Part shown: piece after piece, positions 22,788-27,262 of the stretch
Numbering within the stretch: the first letter of the stretch is position 1
Layout of the letters: each line of letters begins with the position of its first letter
Source of the DNA: Caldifarciminota bacterium
GTDB taxonomy: Bacteria; Hydrothermota; 32-111; QNBC01
Length of the DNA stretch: 27,262 bases
NCBI GenBank assembly: GCA_023132105.1
Contig: JAGLYS010000294.1
Coordinates: 1 to 27,262 of the forward strand
Reading direction: 5' to 3'
Notes under the pieces: model-generated
Seen by the model: the letters and a program-made list of their open reading frames with translations, nothing else
Database searches by the model: none
What the model was told of the DNA's origin: nothing
Program-made: the position numbers and the translations under genes

Positions 22788-24005
22788 ATGAACAAAAAAA
22801 TGATAGGGGCAATCATGGTTGCCTATGTAATGATCGCAATGGTAGTAATGGCAACTGGAAATGCAAGTGCATCTGATGTTCCAACAACAGTAGATTATAC
22901 TCTAAGGGGCGAGATCTACATTTGGAATGATGATTTTACAGTAGGCAACGGAGTTTCTTCAGGAACAGGAACTTCAGGAGATCCATATATTATTGAGAAT
23001 TGGGAGATTGATGGATCTGTAACAGGGTATGGAATTATCATTGAAGAAACTGATGCTTATTATACCATAAGAAACTGTTATGTTTATGAAGCAAGAGATG
23101 AATCCCATAGTGCAGGAATCCTATTGTCTATATCAAACAATGCAACCATTGAAAATTGCACAATTGAAGAATGTGATATTGGCATATCTATTGATGCTTC
23201 TACAAATGTAATTATTGATGAATGTGAATTAGAATCTAATGGAGTTGTAGAAACAGGTGGCGGTGATGCAGTATTTACTGGCATAGAAATTATTTCATCA
23301 GATAATATAATCATATCATCTAATGAGATAATAAATGATTATAGTGAATCAATACGCATTTGGAACTCTTATGATTGTATTATAGAATCTAATATAATAT
23401 TCAATGGAACAGAACATGGCATTGATTTTTCAAGGTCTTGGGATAATATCATAAGAAATAATCACATCTCTTATTGTTTGAATGGTTTAAAAGCAATTGG
23501 AGATAGTTCAGGATTAATGCCAGTTGAATTCAATACCATATACAATAATACTATTGTAAATAATGTTGAGAGGGGGATATATCTGTATAACACAGAAAAC
23601 AATACTTTTTATTTCAATAGTCTTATTGGGAATAGCGAGAATGTAATGGAATATAATTCTGTATTATTCAATGGGGCTTATTACTCAAACATTTGGTATG
23701 ATGATTTATCATCATTTAAGGTTGGTAATTATTATGATGATTATACTGGAAGTGATATAAATGGGGATGGAATAGGTGAAGAAAGCTATCCTATCACTGA
23801 TGAAACAAGTGATCAGGTCAATTTTGATTATTATCCATTAGTTGAAGCATACAATGGTTCATTGCCACAACCCGAACCTACTGATATTGACCTTTTAGGA
23901 TCAATCCTCATTTCTATAATTCCAGTAATAATCATATTAATGATCATCAAGTGGGTAGTTAATGAAATCCAGAAGGCAATAAAAATAGATAATAAAAAGC
24001 GGTGA
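22788..24005 (+). CDS. Secreted NosD-like right-handed beta-helix protein with C-terminal anchor
   Basis: This 405-residue protein starts at ATG 22788 behind AAGGTGAGAAAT; the frame upstream of it lies in the previous gene. The signal peptide ends near TGNASA, residue 26. The opening SSGTGTSGDPYIIENWEIDG and then repeated N-x-I-x-x-[CN]-x-I units, such as NNATIENCTIEECDIGISID and SDNIIISSNEI, form a parallel beta-helix (NosD/pectate-lyase-type repeats). The end of the helix has GNYYDDYTGSDINGDGIGEE, the usual closing phrase of archaeal copies. A short Pro linker, a membrane helix (about residues 369-388) and a basic tail (IDNKKR) follow. The IENWEI phrasing is common in Thermoplasmatota-type archaea. 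Role: probably a surface glycan-binding or structural protein; no lyase catalytic residues are evident. Confidence 0.8.
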   Translation: MNKKMIGAIMVAYVMIAMVVMATGNASASDVPTTVDYTLRGEIYIWNDDFTVGNGVSSGTGTSGDPYIIENWEIDGSVTGYGIIIEETDAYYTIRNCYVYEARDESHSAGILLSISNNATIENCTIEECDIGISIDASTNVIIDECELESNGVVETGGGDAVFTGIEIISSDNIIISSNEIINDYSESIRIWNSYDCIIESNIIFNGTEHGIDFSRSWDNIIRNNHISYCLNGLKAIGDSSGLMPVEFNTIYNNTIVNNVERGIYLYNTENNTFYFNSLIGNSENVMEYNSVLFNGAYYSNIWYDDLSSFKVGNYYDDYTGSDINGDGIGEESYPITDETSDQVNFDYYPLVEAYNGSLPQPEPTDIDLLGSILISIIPVIIILMIIKWVVNEIQKAIKIDNKKR

Positions 24006-24010
24006 ATAAT

Positions 24011-24034
24011 ATGAGACGGGGGGGATTTAATTGA
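24011..24034 (+). other. Seven-codon frame with a strong start context upstream of a TTG-start gene
   Basis: GGTGAATAATATG at 24001-24013 is the same start context as the tagged gene at 13170, but the frame codes only for MRRGGFN and stops at 24032-24034, overlapping the TTG start at 24031. It may be a short coupling leader for the following gene or a scar of a lost tagged gene start. It is too short to claim as a gene. Confidence 0.25.
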
Positions 24035-25323
24035 AATTGAAAGCAACAATATTAATAGGGTTGATGTTGATAGTAATATGTGTTTTCCCATTACACGCAG
24101 AAGCGACAATAGAGAATGAACTTTACGAAGTTATTCTTTGGATAGAGAACGAAGATTTCACAGATGAACAATATTCCGTTGGCTATGGTGAAAAAATCCA
24201 TATTGATGGAGAGTTTACGGTTTCAGAAAATCAATATTATACCAACATAACCCTAACGGATTATAGTGATGCAGGAACAATCATTTTAATGGATGAACAG
24301 ATCAATATAACTGCTGAAACTTCCGACACATTATCCACAATTAATGGGGCATCCATAGGTTTCATACCATATGAATATGGCATCCATTACATTGAGTTAT
24401 ATATTGAAGATGGTACTAATGAGTATTACTACTACATAGAATATGAGGTAGTTATTGGTGATGCTTGGGCAAACATGAGAACTTGTGATGAAGAAGATTG
24501 TGGAATCGGAGATGATACTGCTATATTCTATCGCAACGAAACACTTTGGATTGATGGGAATGCAGGAATTTATACAAGTGGTGTGGAAGATGCGACTGTT
24601 CGTGTTACATTTAATAAAGGTGGTAGTTATGGCATAACCCCAGTTGAAATAATTAATGAAATTGTATCGTTTACCAATGCAAGTGAATGCATATGTTTCC
24701 TATCATTCAATGGTGGATTAGGATCTCCGATAGATTTAGATTTTCCACCTAATAAATATACCATTTTATGTGAAATATTCAAAGAAGATGAAATGAGAAC
24801 ATTTCACGTACTTCATTATATTGAAATTGTAGATCATGATTATGGCGGTGTAGAAACAACCCTAAACTCATATAATCAATCAGGCGGTATTCAACATTAT
24901 TTTGATTTAGATGAAACAATACATATTGATGGCACAATAACATTTTCAGAAGATAGATCAAATATTGACATTATAACAACCATCTATTATTACAATAATT
25001 CAAGTTATGAATTACTTGAAGAAATAATAAATACTACAATGAATTTTGATGCTGATATAAGCGTATATCAAGCTAATGATATTGAAGGATCAGTTATTGA
25101 AATAATCGGAGAAAATGAGGGAACATATTACATAGAAACCACCATTACAAAAGATGGAACAACGATACAAGAAGAAAGAGAATATTTTGTAGTAATGGAT
25201 CAACAATCCTCTGTAATGATAAGATTACAAGACGTTTTGTTGTCTATAATCACATTAATAATACTCTTAATTATATTTGATAAATTATTCAATAATATTA
25301 AAAAGTATATGGGAGATAAATAA
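24031..25323 (+). CDS. Secreted three-repeat beta protein with C-terminal anchor
   Basis: This 430-residue protein has a TTG start behind ACGGGGGGGATT. The signal peptide (KLKATILIGLMLIVICVFPL) ends at about HAEA. The ectodomain contains three related segments, each with a short [ED][KT][IL]-x-IDG strand and a following beta region: GEKIHIDGEFTVSE near residue 48, NETLWIDGNAGIYTSG near 170 and DETIHIDGTITFSED near 294. This suggests three Ig-like or Big-type domains. A cysteine-containing loop (CDEEDCG) lies near residue 152. A membrane helix (LSIITLIILLIIFDKLF) and basic tail (NNIKKYMGDK) end the protein. The stop overlaps the next tagged gene (TAATGG). It is probably a surface partner of the beta-helix protein. 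Confidence 0.7.
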   Translation: MKLKATILIGLMLIVICVFPLHAEATIENELYEVILWIENEDFTDEQYSVGYGEKIHIDGEFTVSENQYYTNITLTDYSDAGTIILMDEQINITAETSDTLSTINGASIGFIPYEYGIHYIELYIEDGTNEYYYYIEYEVVIGDAWANMRTCDEEDCGIGDDTAIFYRNETLWIDGNAGIYTSGVEDATVRVTFNKGGSYGITPVEIINEIVSFTNASECICFLSFNGGLGSPIDLDFPPNKYTILCEIFKEDEMRTFHVLHYIEIVDHDYGGVETTLNSYNQSGGIQHYFDLDETIHIDGTITFSEDRSNIDIITTIYYYNNSSYELLEEIINTTMNFDADISVYQANDIEGSVIEIIGENEGTYYIETTITKDGTTIQEEREYFVVMDQQSSVMIRLQDVLLSIITLIILLIIFDKLFNNIKKYMGDK

Positions 25324-26009
25324 TGGGCTGGAAAGGAGAATCACGTAGGCATTCATTGTCAAGAAAGGGCATCAAGACCAACATTGACAAGACCAAACGA
25401 TTATCAGTTAGGAACTATGTTGCCAGAGGTAAAAGCCAACGCTTCCTAAAAAATGATAATGGTAAAAGAGTTTACACAGGAAAGGTTGCAGAACAAATAC
25501 TATCCAATCTCCTTAAACACGATTTAGATCATTGGCGAAAAAACTATGTTGGTCATTCAGGGTTTTATAAAGAAGGCGATATGTGGACAGCTTGGGATAA
25601 TTCATTTGGGGAGTTATCAGTAGAAAACTTCTGGATGCAAGAGAATGCACGTTCATGGGCAACTGAATTAAATTCCACAGCCCCCGATATGCACAAGAAA
25701 GACAATTTAGATGTCATTAAAGAAATTGCAGACGAAGTAAGAAAAGAAGAAGGAATTTTATATGGCGGTTCAGACATTGTAGATGCAACCGAAAAGGATC
25801 TAATTACTCTAATAAACAATTATGGAGATTGGTATCTCGGTTCAGATGCATTCAAAGATATTGCATCTACACTTCAGAGTTCAAGGGATAATGAACGTGA
25901 TCTTATTGGAAGTCCATATGTAACAGACATCTTCATACAAAAAGTGGGAAATAGATTTAAAGAATCCAAAGGATTTGAAAATTCAGGATATTGGAGAACA
26001 TTTTCATGA
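25323..26009 (+). CDS. Tagged protein 16, downstream of the surface protein pair
   Basis: This 228-residue protein has a full tag with joint NIDKTKRLSVRNYVARG, very close in DNA to the tags at 17833 and 20203, although separated from the main array by two surface protein genes. The body opens with a basic region (GKRVYTGKVAEQILSNLLKH), then FYKEGDMWTAWDNSFGELS and ENFWMQENARSW, which faintly resembles phage proteins with a W-x-A-x-DNS opening. An acidic helical end follows (VRKEEGILYGGSDIVDATE). It is translationally coupled to the upstream surface gene and ends just before a probable new promoter. Confidence 0.75.
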   Translation: MGWKGESRRHSLSRKGIKTNIDKTKRLSVRNYVARGKSQRFLKNDNGKRVYTGKVAEQILSNLLKHDLDHWRKNYVGHSGFYKEGDMWTAWDNSFGELSVENFWMQENARSWATELNSTAPDMHKKDNLDVIKEIADEVRKEEGILYGGSDIVDATEKDLITLINNYGDWYLGSDAFKDIASTLQSSRDNERDLIGSPYVTDIFIQKVGNRFKESKGFENSGYWRTFS

Positions 26010-26025
26010 TCATGCACAAAGTATT

Positions 26026-26056
26026 AAAATATATACTACATACACACTATAACAAG
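26026..26056 (+). promoter_or_regulatory. Probable archaeal promoter
   Basis: The only gap after the array holds AAAATATATAC at 26026-26036, a good TATA-type box. It would place a transcription start near 26056, just before the GCAGGGGGT ribosome site at 26056-26064. A palindrome CATGATCATG spans the preceding stop codon (26005-26014). This suggests that the last gene forms a separate unit. Confidence 0.45.
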
Positions 26057-26070
26057 CAGGGGGTATAAAT

Positions 26071-27262
26071 ATCCAAAAAGCTATGAATACGATCTTAATA
26101 ATTGGAATGATAACTATGGTGTGTATGCCATTAGTGAGTGCTATCCAGACAGATTCTATATATGTTGGAGAAACTGGACAAATTGCAGGTTATTGTACTT
26201 ATGACTATGATGCCAATAGATATGGTGATTATATAGTATGGACAAGAGCATTAGATATTTATGATAATTCAGGAAATGTTAATCCTGATAATGATGTTTC
26301 AGATTTCAGAGATCCTTCTTGGATTATGGTTCAAAGAATATCTACTGGAGAATCATGGAATCTAACTGAAGATTATAATGCAGGATTAAAAGTATCTCCG
26401 AACCAATATTATCATTCACAATCTGCATCCATAAATGATGGTAAAATCTTGTATGAATATGTCTATGGAGATGAAAGTTGGGAACGGACTTTATTTATGT
26501 ATAACATAACATTTGATGAAACATGGCAAATACCTCATGGTTCATTAAGCACATATACTGCTGGATATGAACATCAAATCTTTGGAGATTGGATATACTT
26601 TACACATTATGGTACTGGAAGATACATTTACATATATAATTATGAAACTGGAGAAGGTAGGAGAATAGATGGTGGGGCAACATCAAATGGAAATCTTGGT
26701 ATGGATGATGAATTTGTGTGGTTCACTGATTCAACTACAACTCCAAGAGTAATGAAAATGTATGGTTTAGCCACAGGTAGATTAATCACTATTTCTGGAG
26801 TTAATATTGGGGCATCTATTTATGCATCAAACAAAGCATCAATTGATGGTAAATTAGGAGTATATCTTAATGATGGAGATGCCGATTCATATATACTTGA
26901 TTTAGTTGGAGAAAACATAACTGATCAGGGTGGGGATATTACAATATATTGGGAAGATATTGCATCTGAAAACATAATTGAAGTTGATTTAGAGGATAGT
27001 TATGATTCTTATGCCCCATACACTGATGGTCATAATGCTATTTATTCAATTTCTGATGGTAGCCAACATGATATACTTTACTATGATATTAGTGATGAAA
27101 GGCAACATTACATAGCCAGTTCAAACAATGATGAACGTCTTTCAGATTTTTCAGGAACGATTGTGCTATATCATTCAAATATCAACAGTTTCACACATGA
27201 CAACGACAAATCAGATGATTATGATATATACAGAACAATAAGCGATTCAGAAAACATTGGAC
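26071..27262 (+). CDS. Secreted beta-propeller-like protein, truncated by the window end
   Basis: About 393 residues are visible from ATG 26083, with no stop before the edge. The hydrophobic signal peptide (NTILIIGMITMVCMPLVSA) is followed by repeated blade-like units: GDYIVWTRALDIYDNSG, GDWIYFTHYGTGRYIYIYN, QHDILYYDISDERQHYIA and GTIVLYHSNIN then DDYDIYRT. This resembles archaeal surface proteins with TolB/PD40-type propellers. The start is unclear: ATG 26083 lies about 20 bases after the GCAGGGGGT site, while an in-frame ATC at 26071 has normal spacing and would add QKA with the lysine that the signal peptide otherwise lacks. I give 26071 as the outer limit. The function is probably extracellular binding; a C-terminal anchor cannot be seen. 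Confidence 0.65.
   Translation, partial: MQKAMNTILIIGMITMVCMPLVSAIQTDSIYVGETGQIAGYCTYDYDANRYGDYIVWTRALDIYDNSGNVNPDNDVSDFRDPSWIMVQRISTGESWNLTEDYNAGLKVSPNQYYHSQSASINDGKILYEYVYGDESWERTLFMYNITFDETWQIPHGSLSTYTAGYEHQIFGDWIYFTHYGTGRYIYIYNYETGEGRRIDGGATSNGNLGMDDEFVWFTDSTTTPRVMKMYGLATGRLITISGVNIGASIYASNKASIDGKLGVYLNDGDADSYILDLVGENITDQGGDITIYWEDIASENIIEVDLEDSYDSYAPYTDGHNAIYSISDGSQHDILYYDISDERQHYIASSNNDERLSDFSGTIVLYHSNINSFTHDNDKSDDYDIYRTISDSENIG

Larger units (their letters stand above)
13067..25430 (+). repeat. Dispersed coding direct repeat: the N-terminal tag module
   Basis: Coding direct repeats occur at gene starts. Full 36-codon copies: 13170, 14128, 14925, 15377, 16425, 17315, 17833, 18494, 19397, 20203, 21643 and 25323. 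Copies with only the first 19 codons conserved: 15963, 20749, 21026, and the more diverged 22333. Degenerate copies: 13067 (miniature) and 21763-21888 (internal). Codons 1-19 give MGWKGESRRHSLSRKGIKT. Codons 20-36 come in versions: NLPDGRRFDVSNYVARG (14128, 14925, 17315, 18494); NID-x-x-KRLSVRN[FY]VARG (13170, 17833, 19397, 20203, 25323); NIDPH-x-RFAVNDFVARG (16425, 21643); NINRNQRLAVNNFVARG (15377). The preceding GGGGG/GGTGA region is also often shared, so the repeat unit spans the ribosome site, tag and joint. Confidence 0.9.

Noticed and set aside
22788..24005. Calling the beta-helix protein a nitrous oxide reductase maturation factor (NosD) or a pectate lyase
   Set aside because: Only the generic repeat fold matches; the anchor, surface context and lack of visible catalytic residues do not support either function.
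13067..25430. CRISPR-like pattern of regularly recurring direct repeats
   Set aside because: The repeats are 57-108 bases, coding, at gene starts, and separated by 0.3-1 kb genes, not by short spacers.
13170..26009. Diversity-generating retroelement or integron explanation for variable bodies
   Set aside because: No reverse transcriptase, template repeat, integrase or attC-like folded sites were seen. The bodies are wholly different genes, not point-mutated variants or attC-flanked cassettes.
13170..26009. Polymorphic toxin effectors sharing an N-terminal secretion domain
   Set aside because: There are no paired immunity genes, no recognisable toxin domains and several bodies are small accessory-type domains. 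The address-tag idea is kept but without a toxin claim.
26005..26014. Palindrome CATGATCATG as an operator
   Set aside because: It overlaps a stop codon, is a simple 10-base palindrome in AT-rich DNA, and has no second copy seen near the other promoters.

Overview
All convincing genes in this AT-rich window lie on the + strand, tightly packed, with ATGA/TAATG overlaps and GGAG/GGTGA-type ribosome sites. Arginine is mostly AGA/AGG and Ile-ATA is common. TATA-like boxes precede the few clear transcription breaks. Surface proteins are rich in N-glycosylation sequons, and one beta-helix protein has the phrasing common in Thermoplasmatota-like archaea. I read it as archaeal DNA. A YopX-like protein, a duplicated phage-type domain protein and many small unknown genes suggest a virus, provirus or large extrachromosomal element. 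I see no terminase, portal, capsid, integrase, polymerase, tRNA or rRNA, so the element type is unproven.

Layout. (1) 1-5762: about a dozen small genes, starting with YopX-like and repeat-domain phage-type proteins, then unknown proteins. Four of these have N-proximal membrane segments and one is a Cys-rich protein. (2) 5805-12065: two very large secreted proteins with C-terminal membrane anchors, followed by a duplicated-hairpin membrane protein and a 31-residue membrane peptide. (3) 12086-13016: probable promoters, tiny ORFs including a 37-residue membrane peptide, a sequon-dense single-anchor surface protein, and a G/C-stem hairpin. (4) 13067-22782, resuming at 25323-26009: sixteen intact genes and one miniature whose products share a near-constant basic N-terminus, MGWKGESRRHSLSRKGIKT. 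In most it continues through a joint ending in N[FY]VARG to residue 36, and is followed by unrelated bodies. (5) 22788-25323: two anchored surface proteins (NosD-like beta-helix and a three-repeat beta protein) between tagged genes. (6) 26026-27262: a probable new promoter and a secreted beta-propeller-like protein running off the end.

The notable system is the tagged family. A constant N-terminal tag is joined to at least four bodies that I recognise as, or that resemble, mobile accessory domains: a DUF5679-like zinc ribbon, a RWFQ-x-T-x-GNTYHSV domain, a GFSIQT-type domain and a HPQGF/LGKR domain. Synonymous variation in the tag, including TCN/AGY serine switches, indicates selection on the peptide. 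My preferred inference is a shared address signal, perhaps for loading diverse accessory proteins into a virion or onto a common partner, with VARG as a possible processing site or linker. Neither is demonstrated here.
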